DNA from: Stenotrophomonas raiganjensis (SeqCode)
GTDB lineage: Bacteria > Pseudomonadota > Gammaproteobacteria > Xanthomonadales > Xanthomonadaceae
Assembly (NCBI RefSeq): GCF_030658505.1
Contig: NZ_JAUTXR010000156.1
Coordinates: 1-64,000 of the forward strand
Direction of reading: 5' to 3'
DNA: 64,000 nucleotides
Under the pieces are notes generated by a model, which saw only the letters and a program-made list of their open reading frames with translations, had not been told where the DNA came from and did no database searches. Shown here one piece after another: positions 18,999 through 28,584 of the stretch. Every line of letters begins with the position of its first letter. The stretch's first letter is position 1. A program made the position numbers and the translations under genes.

Positions 18999-19460
18999 TT
19001 GAACGCCACGCCGGACCCGCGCTGGGCACCGCACGCCACCGTCGCCACGGTGGTGGTCGACGGCGGCCGCGTGCTGCTGGTTGAAGAGACCATCGATGGC
19101 CGGCAGGTGCTTAACCAGCCGGCCGGCCACCTCGAGCCGGGCGAAAGCCTGGCCGAGGCGGCCCTGCGCGAGACCCGCGAGGAAACCGGCTGGACCGTGC
19201 AGCTGACCCATTTCATCGGCTGCTACCAGTGGACTGGCGGCGACGGCACCGCCTTCCTGCGCTTCTGCTACGCGGCGCGCCCGGTCTCGCATGACCCGGC
19301 GCAGCCGCTGGATACCGGCATCGACCGCGCGCTGTGGCTGACCCCGGCCGAACTGCAGGCCGCCGGCCAGCGCCAGCGCAGTCCGCTGGTCTGGCAGGTG
19401 GTGGCGGATTACCTGGGTGGCCAGCGCCATCCGCTTTCGCTGGTCCGGGAGGTCGCATGA
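18999..19460 (+). CDS. nudJ: Nudix hydrolase, NudJ-like
   Basis: The 153-residue protein has a perfect Nudix box: G-x5-E-x7-REx2REExG, in [14 protein letters not shown] followed by RETREETGW. NudJ hydrolyses thiamine and other nucleoside pyrophosphates. The start appears to be a TTG at 18999, one base after the stop of the upstream gene, with AAGGACGAG overlapping that gene as ribosome site. The stop overlaps the mnmA start as ATGA. The order nudJ-mnmA-hflD is the same as in E. coli. Confidence 0.85.
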   Translation: MNATPDPRWAPHATVATVVVDGGRVLLVEETIDGRQVLNQPAGHLEPGESLAEAALRETREETGWTVQLTHFIGCYQWTGGDGTAFLRFCYAARPVSHDPAQPLDTGIDRALWLTPAELQAAGQRQRSPLVWQVVADYLGGQRHPLSLVREVA

Positions 19461-20599
19461 GCACTCCGCGCGTCATGGTGGGCGTCTCCGGTGGCGTCGA
19501 TTCTTCCGTCGCGGCCTGGCGACTGGTACAGCAGGGCGAGGCCGTGGCCGGCCTGTTCATGCAGAACTGGGCCGACGATGGCAGCGGCGACTGCCGCGCC
19601 GAGGACGACCGCCGCGATGCAGTAGCCGTGTGCGGCCTGCTCGGCATCCCGTTCCACTTCCGCGACTTCTCCAGCGAGTACTGGCAGGGCGTGTTCGAGC
19701 ACTTCCTGGCCGAGTACGCCGCTGGCCGCACGCCGAACCCGGACGTGCTGTGCAACCGCGAGGTGAAATTCAAGCACTTCCTGGACGCCGCGCGCGAGCT
19801 GGGCGCCGAGCGCATCGCCACCGGCCACTACGCGCGGGTGGCCCAACGCGGCCACCAGTGGCTGCTGCTGCGCGGCGCCGACCGGTCCAAGGACCAGAGC
19901 TACTTCCTGCACCAGCTGGGCCAGGAGCAGCTGGCGGCCACCCTGTTCCCGATCGGCGACCTGGAGAAGACCGACCTGCGACGCATTGCGCGCGACGTCG
20001 GCCTGCCGACCCACGCCAAGAAGGATTCCACCGGCATCTGCTTCATCGGCGAGCGCGACTTCCGCGAGTTCCTCGGCCGTTACCTGCCGGCCAGGCCCGG
20101 CCAGATCCTGGACCCGGCTGACGGCAGCGTGATCGCCGAACACCCGGGCGTGTTCTATTTCACCCTGGGCCAGCGCGAGGGCCTGAACATCGGCGGCGTG
20201 CGCGGTCGCCCGGCCGCGCCGTGGTACGTGGTCGGCAAGGACGTCGCCAGCAACGTGCTGTACGTCGACCAGGACCGTGACAGCAAATGGATGCTGTCTG
20301 ACCGCCTGCGCTCGGAAACCGCGCACTGGATCGCCGGTTCGCCACCGGCCCGGCGTTTCGAGTGCACGGCGCAGACCCGCTACCGCCAGCCCGATGAGCC
20401 GTGTACGGTCGAGGTGCTGGACGATGGCAGTGTGCTGGTCACCTTCACGCGCCCGCAGCGCGCCGTTACCCCAGGTCAATCGCTGGTGCTGTATGACGGT
20501 GATGTGTGCCTGGGTGGCGCGGTGATCGCCGCCACCGATGCGCCGCTGGAACAGCGCCTGCGCACCACTCCTTCCCCTTTTGAGGTAATCGCTGCATGA
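19457..20599 (+). CDS. mnmA: MnmA, tRNA 2-thiouridylase
   Basis: MnmA adenylates and thiolates U34 in tRNA-Lys, tRNA-Glu and tRNA-Gln. The 380-residue protein has the PP-loop GVSGGVDSS (9-17), the catalytic Cys99 in [12 protein letters not shown] and Cys195 in [12 protein letters not shown], and the C-terminal beta-barrel with [15 protein letters not shown]. The ATG overlaps the nudJ stop by four bases and the stop overlaps the hflD start by four bases, indicating translational coupling along the operon. Confidence 0.97.
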   Translation: MSTPRVMVGVSGGVDSSVAAWRLVQQGEAVAGLFMQNWADDGSGDCRAEDDRRDAVAVCGLLGIPFHFRDFSSEYWQGVFEHFLAEYAAGRTPNPDVLCNREVKFKHFLDAARELGAERIATGHYARVAQRGHQWLLLRGADRSKDQSYFLHQLGQEQLAATLFPIGDLEKTDLRRIARDVGLPTHAKKDSTGICFIGERDFREFLGRYLPARPGQILDPADGSVIAEHPGVFYFTLGQREGLNIGGVRGRPAAPWYVVGKDVASNVLYVDQDRDSKWMLSDRLRSETAHWIAGSPPARRFECTAQTRYRQPDEPCTVEVLDDGSVLVTFTRPQRAVTPGQSLVLYDGDVCLGGAVIAATDAPLEQRLRTTPSPFEVIAA

Positions 20600-21210
20600 G
20601 TTTCACTGTCGACGACCGCGTCCTGGCTTTGGCCGGCATTGCCCAGGCCCTGCAGCAGGTACGCCGCATCGCCGATACCGGCCATTCCGACGCCGCTGCC
20701 GTGCGCACCGCCGTGGACAGCGTGTTCCGCGTCGATGCGTCCTCGCCGCAGGAGGTGTTCGGTGACCGCCATGCACTGAAGGCCGGGCTGCGCCTGCTGC
20801 ACAACTACTTCCGCAGCCAGGGCCAGGATCCGATCCTGCCCAAGCTGGCGCTGTCGGTGCTGCAGCTGGAGCGCCGCTTCGTGCAGGACGGTGCCACCGT
20901 GAACAAGGTCGCTTCGGGCATCGAGCGCGCCCAGCGCCAGGCCACCGAACTGGGCGACAGCGGCCATCCGGACGTGCTGGCCAACCTGGGTGGCCTGTAC
21001 GCGGACACCATCAGCCACCTCAAGCCGCGGGTGATGGTACAGGGCAATCCGCACTATCTGGGCCAGGCCGGCGTGGTCGCCGAGATCCGTGCCCTGCTGC
21101 TGGCCGCGGTGCGCTCGGCGGTGCTGTGGCGCCAGCTGGGCGGCAGCTACTGGGACTTCCTGTTCAGCCGCAAGGCGATGATCGAGGCCGTGGACCGGCA
21201 GCTGGCCTGA
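20596..21210 (+). CDS. hflD: HflD (DUF489) lysogenisation regulator homologue
   Basis: The 204-residue helical protein matches HflD/Ycf[20 protein letters not shown] near the N-terminus, [19 protein letters not shown], and [19 protein letters not shown] followed by [15 protein letters not shown]. In E. coli HflD is membrane-associated and modulates phage lambda CII; its cellular role is not settled. It starts at ATGA overlap with mnmA. In E. coli purB follows; here a chemoreceptor gene follows instead. Confidence 0.92.
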   Translation: MSFTVDDRVLALAGIAQALQQVRRIADTGHSDAAAVRTAVDSVFRVDASSPQEVFGDRHALKAGLRLLHNYFRSQGQDPILPKLALSVLQLERRFVQDGATVNKVASGIERAQRQATELGDSGHPDVLANLGGLYADTISHLKPRVMVQGNPHYLGQAGVVAEIRALLLAAVRSAVLWRQLGGSYWDFLFSRKAMIEAVDRQLA

Positions 21211-21216
21211 GGCCGA

Positions 21217-21256
21217 GGGGTCGGATCCCTTTCCGGCACGAAAAGGACTCTGACCC
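21217..21256. repeat. GGGGTC...GACCCC imperfect hairpin repeat
   Basis: Left arm GGGGTCGGATCCCTTTCC and right arm GAAAAGGACTCTGACCCC pair imperfectly. Related hairpins lie at 51934-51972 and 56614-56652. It begins six bases after the hflD stop. A second short stem GCGCCGG-AAAA-CCGGCGC at 21281-21298 lies between it and the next promoter and could assist termination. Confidence 0.6.
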
Positions 21257-21329
21257 CAACGCCGCCCCGAAGCCGCCAAGGCGCCGGAAAACCGGCGCGT
21301 TCAGAATGCACTTCGAGGCATATCGACGT

Positions 21330-21356
21330 TAAAGAGAAAGGGGGTACGGCCGATAC
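21330..21356 (+). promoter_or_regulatory. Sigma-28 (FliA) promoter of the chemoreceptor gene
   Basis: TAAA (21330-21333), a spacer of exactly 15 bases and GCCGATAC (21349-21356) match the sigma-28 consensus TAAA-N15-GCCGATAA with one mismatch. The predicted transcription start near 21363 lies ~22 bases before the ATG at 21385. This excludes the upstream GTG at 21364 as a practical start. Confidence 0.85.
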
Positions 21357-21384
21357 ATCCTCCGTGCACCTCCCGAGAACGTCC

Positions 21385-22575
21385 ATGTACTCACGCATTT
21401 TCATCCGTCTGGCCGCCCCCCTGGCTCTGACCCTGCTGCTCCCCTTCGCCATCGGTTTCGAATGGCCGGCCGCCCTGCGCTGGGCGATCCTGACCACGAT
21501 GACGCTGAGCTGGCTCGGCTTTGCGTGGTGGACCACCCGCGCCCAGGCGCATCGTTCCCCGGAACATGCCCGTGTCCTGCGTGAGCAGGACCAGCTGCTG
21601 ACCGAACTGCGCAACTTCGTCGGCAACGAAATCGACGGTTCGCGCGGTGAAGTGGAACGCGCCCGTGACCTGATCCGCCAGGCGGTCTCCAGCCTCGGTG
21701 GCAGCTTCGATGCGATGAACCGCAAGTCGCGCCAGCAGAGCCAGGCCCTGTCGCGCATCGTCGACCGCGCCGGTGACGAAGGCAATGCCGGCCTCGACGT
21801 TGCCCGTTTCGCCCAGCACGCCAGCCACCGCATGGAACAGCTGGTCGAAGCGTTGGAACAGGTGAGCGGCCAGAGCAGCACCACCGTGCAGCACATCGAC
21901 CAGATGGCGCAGCACCTGGATGGCATCTTCGCGCTGCTGGAAGACGTCAAGTCGATTGCCGACCAGACCAACCTGCTGGCCCTGAACGCTGCCATTGAAG
22001 CGGCGCGTGCCGGTGAAGCCGGTCGTGGCTTCGCGGTGGTCGCCGACGAAGTGCGCAACCTGTCCGAGCGCTCGACCACGTTCAACGAGCAGATCCGCAA
22101 GCTGGCGCACAGCTCCAAGGACGCCATCGCCAAGGTGCGCGAGACGGTCTCGCACATGGCCTCGCGTGACATGGACCGCTCCCGCGAAGCGCGCCAGGAA
22201 GCGGCGGCCATGCTCGACAACGTCGCGCAGATCAATGCCTCGCTGGGCGATGGCATGCGCGAAGTGTCCGAGTGCGCCCGTTCGATCGATGGCAGCGTGG
22301 CCGAGGCCGTGCGCGCCCTGCAGTTCGAAGACATCGCCACCCAGGCGCTGGGCGGCGTGCACACCCACCTGGACCGCCTGACCGCGATCAACCGCGAAGC
22401 GGTGGCCCTGCAGGAACTGCTGCACCGCAATGGCGGCGTGTTCGACGAAGAGATCGCCACCGCCCTGCAGCGTACCGGCAACCGCCTGCGCGAACTGCGC
22501 AGCGAATGGGAACGTCCGCCGCACAAGCCGGTTGCCCAGCAGAGCATGGGCGCCGGCACCGTCGAGCTGTTCTGA
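21385..22575 (+). CDS. Methyl-accepting chemotaxis protein without a periplasmic ligand domain
   Basis: The 396-residue protein has two adjacent N-terminal membrane segments (about 7-25 and 33-50) with only a few residues between them. A coiled-coil signalling domain follows, with the conserved tip in [20 protein letters not shown] and [18 protein letters not shown]. No HAMP or sensor domain is seen, so it may sense an intracellular or membrane signal. The C-terminal half contains [12 protein letters not shown], a segment also seen in some soluble chemoreceptor-like proteins. The sigma-28 promoter puts it in the late flagellar regulon although it lies ~10 kb from the flagellar cluster. A terminator follows. 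Confidence 0.9.
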   Translation: MYSRIFIRLAAPLALTLLLPFAIGFEWPAALRWAILTTMTLSWLGFAWWTTRAQAHRSPEHARVLREQDQLLTELRNFVGNEIDGSRGEVERARDLIRQAVSSLGGSFDAMNRKSRQQSQALSRIVDRAGDEGNAGLDVARFAQHASHRMEQLVEALEQVSGQSSTTVQHIDQMAQHLDGIFALLEDVKSIADQTNLLALNAAIEAARAGEAGRGFAVVADEVRNLSERSTTFNEQIRKLAHSSKDAIAKVRETVSHMASRDMDRSREARQEAAAMLDNVAQINASLGDGMREVSECARSIDGSVAEAVRALQFEDIATQALGGVHTHLDRLTAINREAVALQELLHRNGGVFDEEIATALQRTGNRLRELRSEWERPPHKPVAQQSMGAGTVELF

Positions 22576-22608
22576 TCCTGATGTCCGCTGCCGTCGCCGG
22601 CAGCCCGC

Positions 22609-22634
22609 AAGGCCCCGGTCATTCCGGGGCCTTT
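22609..22634 (+). terminator. Rho-independent terminator of the chemoreceptor gene
   Basis: A 10-bp stem AAGGCCCCGG / CCGGGGCCTT with a 5-base loop ends in TTTG, 33 bases after the stop codon. Confidence 0.7.
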
Positions 22635-22673
22635 GCCTGTGACCCGCCGTTGGATGCATCCTGTACCCGCACC

Positions 22674-22889
22674 ATGACCCTGATCCGCGCCCTGCCCTCC
22701 CTCACCGATACCGAGCGCCCGCGCAACGCGAGCGTGCGTGAGCAGCTGCAGCAGCTGGAGGATGTGGCACGCGAGGAGATCCGCGAACTGCAGCAGCTGG
22801 CGGACGCGCGCCCGGCCCCGCCGCGGGCGGACGAGGCACTGCTGGGACTGGCCTGGGACCTGGGGCTGGATGGGGAAGCACTGAAGTAG
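22674..22889 (+). CDS. Small hypothetical protein (71 aa), charged and helical
   Basis: The frame from ATG 22674 gives MTLIRALPSLTDTERPRN followed by a Gln/Glu/Leu-rich helix (REQLQQLEDVAREEIREL) and ends LGLDGEALK. The heptad-like Leu spacing suggests a coiled coil. No family is recognised. Its TAG stop codon is the TAG of a SMAG repeat GTAG head, so the repeat inserted at, or created, the gene end. It lies in the same direction as, and 67 bases before, the next gene. Confidence 0.6.
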   Translation: MTLIRALPSLTDTERPRNASVREQLQQLEDVAREEIRELQQLADARPAPPRADEALLGLAWDLGLDGEALK

Positions 22890-22908
22890 AGCCACGCCAT
22901 GCGTGGAT
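22886..22908. repeat. SMAG/REP palindrome supplying a stop codon
   Basis: A GTAG head with the core CCACGC CAT GCGTGG follows. The TAG of the head is the stop codon of the preceding 71-residue gene. The same core occurs at 23460-23482. Confidence 0.7.
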
Positions 22909-22956
22909 GGGGTGCCCCGCATGGCATCATGCCCCGGTCCCGTTCATGGAAGACCG

Positions 22957-23463
22957 ATGGCCATCGCCCTGATCGCAGTGCTCCTGATCGAGACCGTCCT
23001 TCTGATGGCCTGGGTGGCCGGCTACTTCAGTTGGGGCATCACGCTGTTCAACGAACGCATCGCGGCCTCACCGGCCATGCAGGCCCGGCTCTCGCTGGGC
23101 AGCCTGGGCCGTGACCTGCCGCAGGACAAATGGCTGCAACTGGCCTTCCATGCGCTGCCCGACGGCAGCATGGCGTTCCGCGAGAGCTTCGCGCCGAGCT
23201 TCGGCCTGCGCTACTTCCCGGTGATGCGTGGACGCATCGTGCTCAACGCGCGGCGGCACGAAGTGCGGGTGATCGGCCTGTGCAGCTGGTTCGTGGCGAT
23301 GCTGTCGCTGCTGCTGTTGCCACTGGTGGCGATGCGCCCGATGGTGGCGCCGATGCTGCTGGTGCTGCCGCTGTTCCTGGCCAGCTATCTGGTCCAGAAG
23401 CGGCGCTATGCGGCCATCGTCGAAGCGCTGCGCATGCAGCTGAAGGCGGAGTTCCCCAGGTAG
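22957..23463 (+). CDS. Hypothetical membrane protein (168 aa)
   Basis: The protein has an N-terminal membrane segment (about 2-26) and two more toward the C-terminus (about 104-122 and 125-143). Between them lies a soluble region of ~75 residues ending in RYFPVMRGRIVLNARRHEVR. The tail VQKRRYAAIVEALRMQLKAE is basic and probably cytoplasmic. GGAAG four bases before the ATG supports this start. The family is not recognised. As with the preceding gene, its TAG stop coincides with the GTAG head of a SMAG unit. Confidence 0.65.
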   Translation: MAIALIAVLLIETVLLMAWVAGYFSWGITLFNERIAASPAMQARLSLGSLGRDLPQDKWLQLAFHALPDGSMAFRESFAPSFGLRYFPVMRGRIVLNARRHEVRVIGLCSWFVAMLSLLLLPLVAMRPMVAPMLLVLPLFLASYLVQKRRYAAIVEALRMQLKAEFPR

Positions 23464-23482
23464 ATCCACGCCATGCGTGGAT
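23460..23482. repeat. SMAG/REP palindrome supplying a stop codon
   Basis: A GTAG head with the core CCACGC CAT GCGTGG, like 22886-22908. Its TAG is the stop codon of the 168-residue membrane protein gene. Confidence 0.7.
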
Positions 23483-23502
23483 GATCGCGAGCGCGGGCAT
23501 TG

Positions 23503-23522
23503 GTGCCGACCAAGGTCGGCAC
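23503..23522. repeat. GTGCCGACC-type palindrome
   Basis: The sequence GTGCCGACC AA GGTCGGCAC is a perfect palindrome of the second repeat family, located between convergent genes. Confidence 0.65.
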
Positions 23523-23586
23523 CCACCAAAGTGGGGCTACACCTGAGCCTGGCCAAACCCGACCGGCACCCACCAGCGTCGGGCTG

Positions 23587-26346
23587 TCAGCGCACCAGCA
23601 CCGCTTCGCCGCTGGCGTCGGTGCGCATCGGTGCCGGGCGCTGCTGGCGCAGCCACTGCGCCAGATCGCGAGGGCTCAACGGGCGCGAGTACAGGTAGCC
23701 CTGGATCTCGTCGCAGCCCTGGCGGCGCAGCATGTCCTCTTCCTGGTACGTTTCCACGCCCTCGGCCACCACCTTCATGCCCAGCGCGTGGCCCAGGTGC
23801 ACGATGGCCTGGGTCACTTCGGCCGTGCCCGAATCATGCAGCATGCCCTGCACGAAGCTGCGGTCGATCTTCAGGCGGCCCACCGGGAAGCGGTTGAGAT
23901 AATTGAGGTTGGAGAAGCCGGTACCGAAGTCATCCACCGCCAGCGGCACGCCGTGCCGTTCCAGCACATCGAAGCAGTGGCGCAGGATGTCGGTGTCACG
24001 AATCAACGCCGACTCGGTCAGCTCCAGCTCCAGCCGCTGCGGTGGCCAGCCATGGGCGTGGCAGATTTCGATCACGCGCTCGGCAAAGCCGCGGTCTCGC
24101 AGCTGTACCGCAGAAACATTCACCGCGATGCGGTCGAAATGCAGTCCAGCCCGGTCCCAGGCGGTGGCCTGGCGGCAGGCTTCGTTCAGTACCCAGTCGC
24201 CGATGCGCACGATCTCGCCGCACTTTTCGGCAATCGGAATGAACTCAGCCGGGCTGCAGTAGCCGATCCCGGGCCGATGCCAGCGCAGCAGTGCTTCGAT
24301 CGCCGGCGGCTCGCCGTGATGGGCATGCAGCAACGGCTGGTAGGCCAGGCTGAACTCTTCGCGCTCGATTGCGCCGTGCAGGGCGTGCTCCAGCTCCAGC
24401 TTGCGCTGGATGCGGGCCAATGCGTCCTGGCTGTAGTACTGGTAGGTGTTGCGCCCCGCTTCCTTGGCCGCGTACATCGCGGCATCGGCGGCACGCAGCA
24501 ATGAATCGAAATCGGTCTGTGCATCGCCCAGCATCGCGATGCCGACGCTGGCGCCGACCTTCAACGTGGTCTCGCCACGCCGCAGCGGCTCGGCCAGCGA
24601 AGCGATCAGCTTGCGCGCGACGTGGCCGGCGTCTTCCGGCTCGGCCAGGTCGCGCAGTACCACGATGAATTCATCACCACTGAAGCGGCCGAACAGATCG
24701 TTGTTGCGCAGGTTCTGGTGCAGGCGCGTCGCCGCGGCCTTCAGCAGCGCATCACCGGTGGCGTGGCCGAAGCTGTCGTTGATGGTCTTGAAGCCGTCCA
24801 GGTCGATGAACAGCATCGCCAGCGAGGTACCGCGGTCGCGCGCTTCCTCGATGGCCTCGGCGGTCTGCTCGCCGAGCAGCACGCGGTTCGGCAAGCCGGT
24901 GAGCAGGTCGTAGTGGGCCAGCAGTTCGATGCGCTCGTTGGCCTCGCGCTCGCGGGTGATGTCACGGAACAGCACCACGTAGCGCGGCGGCAGCCCATCT
25001 CGACGGTCCAGCTCGATCAGCACCTGCACCCAGACACGCAGGCCGGACTGTCGGTAGAAGCACAGATCCAGCTGTTCGGGCAGTCCACCTGCGGCGATCC
25101 GCCCAAGCGCCGCCTCGAAGGCGCTGCGCGAATCCTCGGTATACAGCGCCAGCGCCTGGTCCAGGGTGATCGGCTCCTTGCGCAGGCCATGGATGCGATA
25201 GCACTCCTCGGTCCATTGCATGCTCCGGGTCTGCACCTCGATCTCGCAGCCGCCGATGCGGCCCAGCGCGGACACCCGGTTGAGCAGCTCGGTGCGCCAG
25301 CGGATCAGCGCATCGGTCTGGTGCTGTTCGGTGATGTTCTGCACCTGGCCAAGCAGCCGTTTGGGCTGGCCGTCCATGTCCAGCAGTGGCTGGATCCACA
25401 GCCGCAGATGCTGTGACGGCTCGTTGCCGCGGGTCAGTTCCAGTTCGAGGTTGGCGGCGCGACCATCGCGCCACAGGCGCCGCCACGCCGCGCGCAGCGC
25501 GCCACGCGAACGCGGGTGCAGCTGCTTCAACCAGCGCCGCTGGCCGGGCACGGCGCCCTGCTCCAGCGCCAGCAGCGAACGCAGCTCCGGCGACCACCAG
25601 AAGTGCCCGCTGTTGGGGTCGAACGACCAGCTGCCCATGCTGGCGATGCGCTGGGCCTCGCTCAGGTGCAGCTGCTGTTCCTGCAGCAGCGATTCGAGCT
25701 GCTTCTGCTGCTCGATGTCGGTATGGGTACCGACCATGCGCAACGGCTGGCCATCGGCAGTCCGTGACACCACCCGTCCGCGGTCCAGCACCCAGCGCCA
25801 TTGGCCATCGGCCTGGCGGAAGCGGAACTGTGCGCTGTACTGCTCGCTCTGCCCGCGCAGGTGCTGGTCCAGCGCAGCGCGGACCTGGCCGATGTCCTCG
25901 CCATGTACCCGCGCCAGCAGCTCGGTGGCGGTCTCGTCGCCCAGCGCCGGGGTCCGCGTCACGCGGTCACTTGGGATGTCCCAGTCCCACAGGCTGTGGC
26001 CGGCGCTGTCGAGCGCGAGCTCCCAGCGGCCACCGCCATCGACCGGCACCGGTTCCGGCACGCTCAGCGTGAACGCCAGCAGGTTGCCCGAGCCGTCGTG
26101 CACGGCGCGCAGGTGCCCGTCGTAGTGCCCGCGGGGGCCACCCGGCAGCGTACAGGCCACGATGCCGCCATCGGCGGCCATCAGGCGCAGATCTTCCAGC
26201 ATCGGCGCATACGCGGCCACGGTGGCCGGCAGGCCATGCTCGCGCGCAGCCGGATTGGCCGCCAGCGGGCGGCCCGTGCGGTCGACGATGACCAGCGCCG
26301 ACGCAAGCGGGTGCTGCAGCAGGCTGGCGATGATCCCTTGGTCCAC
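23587..26346 (-). CDS. PAS-GGDEF-EAL c-di-GMP turnover protein
   Basis: The 919-residue cytoplasmic protein has a degenerate N-terminal PAS-like region (1-100) and three PAS/PAC-like domains (about 108-215, 236-340, 360-465). A GGDEF domain (475-640) follows with the active-site motif SGDEF at 556-560, then an EAL domain (655-900). The EAL domain keeps EALLRW (684-689), NVSAVQL, ELTES, DDFGTGFS, KIDRSF and AEGVET, so phosphodiesterase activity is expected. SGDEF is an accepted active variant, so cyclase activity is also possible. It lies next to, but facing away from, the histidine kinase gene, as part of a signalling block ahead of the flagellar cluster. No membrane segment is seen. Confidence 0.9.
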   Translation of the reverse strand: MDQGIIASLLQHPLASALVIVDRTGRPLAANPAAREHGLPATVAAYAPMLEDLRLMAADGGIVACTLPGGPRGHYDGHLRAVHDGSGNLLAFTLSVPEPVPVDGGGRWELALDSAGHSLWDWDIPSDRVTRTPALGDETATELLARVHGEDIGQVRAALDQHLRGQSEQYSAQFRFRQADGQWRWVLDRGRVVSRTADGQPLRMVGTHTDIEQQKQLESLLQEQQLHLSEAQRIASMGSWSFDPNSGHFWWSPELRSLLALEQGAVPGQRRWLKQLHPRSRGALRAAWRRLWRDGRAANLELELTRGNEPSQHLRLWIQPLLDMDGQPKRLLGQVQNITEQHQTDALIRWRTELLNRVSALGRIGGCEIEVQTRSMQWTEECYRIHGLRKEPITLDQALALYTEDSRSAFEAALGRIAAGGLPEQLDLCFYRQSGLRVWVQVLIELDRRDGLPPRYVVLFRDITREREANERIELLAHYDLLTGLPNRVLLGEQTAEAIEEARDRGTSLAMLFIDLDGFKTINDSFGHATGDALLKAAATRLHQNLRNNDLFGRFSGDEFIVVLRDLAEPEDAGHVARKLIASLAEPLRRGETTLKVGASVGIAMLGDAQTDFDSLLRAADAAMYAAKEAGRNTYQYYSQDALARIQRKLELEHALHGAIEREEFSLAYQPLLHAHHGEPPAIEALLRWHRPGIGYCSPAEFIPIAEKCGEIVRIGDWVLNEACRQATAWDRAGLHFDRIAVNVSAVQLRDRGFAERVIEICHAHGWPPQRLELELTESALIRDTDILRHCFDVLERHGVPLAVDDFGTGFSNLNYLNRFPVGRLKIDRSFVQGMLHDSGTAEVTQAIVHLGHALGMKVVAEGVETYQEEDMLRRQGCDEIQGYLYSRPLSPRDLAQWLRQQRPAPMRTDASGEAVLVR

Positions 26347-26477
26347 GCGATCTTGCTCCGGATGACACGCCCGTCAGCGGGGCACGCAGTGGTTAACGGC
26401 GCCTGCGGCGGATAATTGAGTGGCCAGGCCACACCCGCGCGGTAAGATGGCCGGCGCCCCTTTCATCCAGCCTGTCC

Positions 26478-28580
26478 ATGCCCGCAGAACCCACCGGCAA
26501 CGCCCCAGTTTCCGACCCGCGGATGGCGCAGGCACTGAGCCGCGACCGGCGTCGGGTGGTACTGAGCTATCTGGCGATGGCGCTGGCCTGGATGATCGCT
26601 TCCGACAGCGTGGTGCAGGCGCTGGTGCCCGATCCGCAGCAGGCGGCGTTGTGGCAGAGCGTGAAGGGCTCGTTCTTCGCACTGGCCAGTGCCGGGCTGC
26701 TGTACCTGCTGCTGCGACCGCTGGCCGAGCACGTGCTGCATACCCATGCCCGCCAGCAGGCCTCCGAGCTGCGCCTGCGGCAGATGTTCGAGGGCAACCC
26801 GGGGCCGATCCTGGTCTACGATCTGGACACGCTGGCCATCCTCGACGCCAACCCCGCGGCCTGCAGTGCCTTTGGCTGGGAACGCGATGAACTGCTGGAG
26901 CAGACCATCGATGCGCTGTGGCCGCCCGGCCAGGACCAGGCGCTGCAGACCAAGCTGGAGGCGATCCGCGAGGCGCCCGAGGAGCTGTGCATCCTGCGCG
27001 CCCAGTTGCAGCTGCGCGACGGTGCGCTGCGGCAGATGGAACTGCGTTCCAACGCGATCAGCTATGACGGCCACAACGCCCGCCTGTTGATCGCCATCGA
27101 TCGCACTGCCGAGGACCTGGCCCAGCAGCGCCGCGACCAGGCATTGGCGCGGGTCGAAGAGGCGCATGAGCTGGCCCGCATCGGTGCCTGGGAGCTGGAT
27201 CCGTCCACCGGGCTCGGCCGCTATTCCAACCAGGTCTACCGCCTGCTGGGGCGGCGTCCGCCCGAAGCGCGCCGTTGGCACCGCTTCGACGAACTGCTGG
27301 TGCCCGCCGATCCGGCCACCGCCACCCAGACCGAACAGCTGCTGGCCGAGCTCTGCTCCGGTGATCCGGTGCAGGTGGATGTGCTGCTGCCGTTGCTGTC
27401 GATGGACGGCCGCGCGCTGATGGTGCACCTGCGTGCCGCCAGTGGCGTCGACGAGTCCGGCCGCAGCCGCGTGCTGGGCACGCTGCAGGACGTGACCGAA
27501 AAGGAACAGTCGCGGCGCCTGCTGCGCGAGCGCGAGGAGCAGTTCCGCGAGCTGGTGCGGGTGCTGCCCGATGGCGTGGTGATCCTCTCCGACGAACATG
27601 TGCTGTACACCAACGCGTGGGCGGCCAGCCTGTTCGGCTATGGCAGCCACACCTTGCTGGGCGAGCCGCTGTCGGCGCTGGTGGCGGCCGGTGATCTGGC
27701 CCGGGTCCGCAGCCAGCTGCGTGCCGGGCAACCGCACCTGGGGCCCGGCCACAGCAGCGTGGTGGCCATGCAACGCGCCGACGGCCGCAGCTTCCACGCC
27801 GGCCTGGCAGTGGGCGAAGTGCGCTATGGCGGCCGGGACTGCAAGCTGCTGATCGTGCGCGACCTCAGTGACTCCGAACGCATCCGCAGCGCGCTGGAAA
27901 CCAGCAACCGCGAACTGCAGGCGATGGCCGGCCGGCTGTTCTCGCTGCAGGAGGACGAGCGCCGCGCGATCTCGCGCGATCTGCACGACGACATCGGCCA
28001 GGCGATCACGGCGATCAAATTGTCCGCCCATGCGGCGCAGGACGAGCACGATCCGCAGCGCCGCGGGGAGGACCTGGCACAGATCGTCAGCCTGGCCGAC
28101 ACCACGGTGGCCAAGCTGCGCGACATCTCCACCCTGCTGCGCCCGCCACAGCTGGACGCACTGGGCCTGGAGGCTGCGCTGAGCTGGCAGGCGCGCGTCT
28201 TGTTCCGGTCCTCGCCGGTGGAGCTGCTGGCCGAGATCGAGCCGCTGCCCCATCGCCCCGACAACAGCATCGAGCAGGCCTGCTTCCGCATCGCGCAGGA
28301 GAGCTTGACCAACGTACTGCGCCACGCACGCGCCAGCCAGGTGCAGCTGCAGCTGCGCGATGTCGGCCAGCGTGGCCTGCACCTGCAGATCCGCGACGAT
28401 GGCGAGGGCTTCGACCCCGACGGCCCGCGCGGCCTGGGCCTGATCGTGATGCGCGAGCGCGCGCAGAGTGTCGGCGGCCATGTGCGGATTGAATCGGCAC
28501 ATGGCGAAGGCACCCTGATCGACGTCCACCTCCCCTACCAGGCGGCCAGCATGGCCGCTGTCGATTCACCGGAATACTGA
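26478..28580 (+). CDS. Membrane PAS histidine kinase, NarX/HisKA_3 type
   Basis: The 700-residue kinase has two N-terminal membrane segments (about 28-48 and 62-80) and three PAS-like domains (about 95-210, 222-340, 350-465). A HisKA_3 dimerisation domain follows with the phosphoacceptor His503 in ERRAISRDLHDDIGQ, then an HATPase with NVLRHARAS and DDGEGFDPDGPRGLGL. Kinases of this class normally signal to NarL/LuxR-type regulators. The next gene is instead a GGDEF-EAL-REC regulator starting five bases later; a LuxR-type regulator without a kinase lies at 51.3 kb. In Xanthomonas a kinase gene sits in this relation to ravR. Confidence 0.92.
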   Translation: MPAEPTGNAPVSDPRMAQALSRDRRRVVLSYLAMALAWMIASDSVVQALVPDPQQAALWQSVKGSFFALASAGLLYLLLRPLAEHVLHTHARQQASELRLRQMFEGNPGPILVYDLDTLAILDANPAACSAFGWERDELLEQTIDALWPPGQDQALQTKLEAIREAPEELCILRAQLQLRDGALRQMELRSNAISYDGHNARLLIAIDRTAEDLAQQRRDQALARVEEAHELARIGAWELDPSTGLGRYSNQVYRLLGRRPPEARRWHRFDELLVPADPATATQTEQLLAELCSGDPVQVDVLLPLLSMDGRALMVHLRAASGVDESGRSRVLGTLQDVTEKEQSRRLLREREEQFRELVRVLPDGVVILSDEHVLYTNAWAASLFGYGSHTLLGEPLSALVAAGDLARVRSQLRAGQPHLGPGHSSVVAMQRADGRSFHAGLAVGEVRYGGRDCKLLIVRDLSDSERIRSALETSNRELQAMAGRLFSLQEDERRAISRDLHDDIGQAITAIKLSAHAAQDEHDPQRRGEDLAQIVSLADTTVAKLRDISTLLRPPQLDALGLEAALSWQARVLFRSSPVELLAEIEPLPHRPDNSIEQACFRIAQESLTNVLRHARASQVQLQLRDVGQRGLHLQIRDDGEGFDPDGPRGLGLIVMRERAQSVGGHVRIESAHGEGTLIDVHLPYQAASMAAVDSPEY

Positions 28581-28584
28581 GCCT

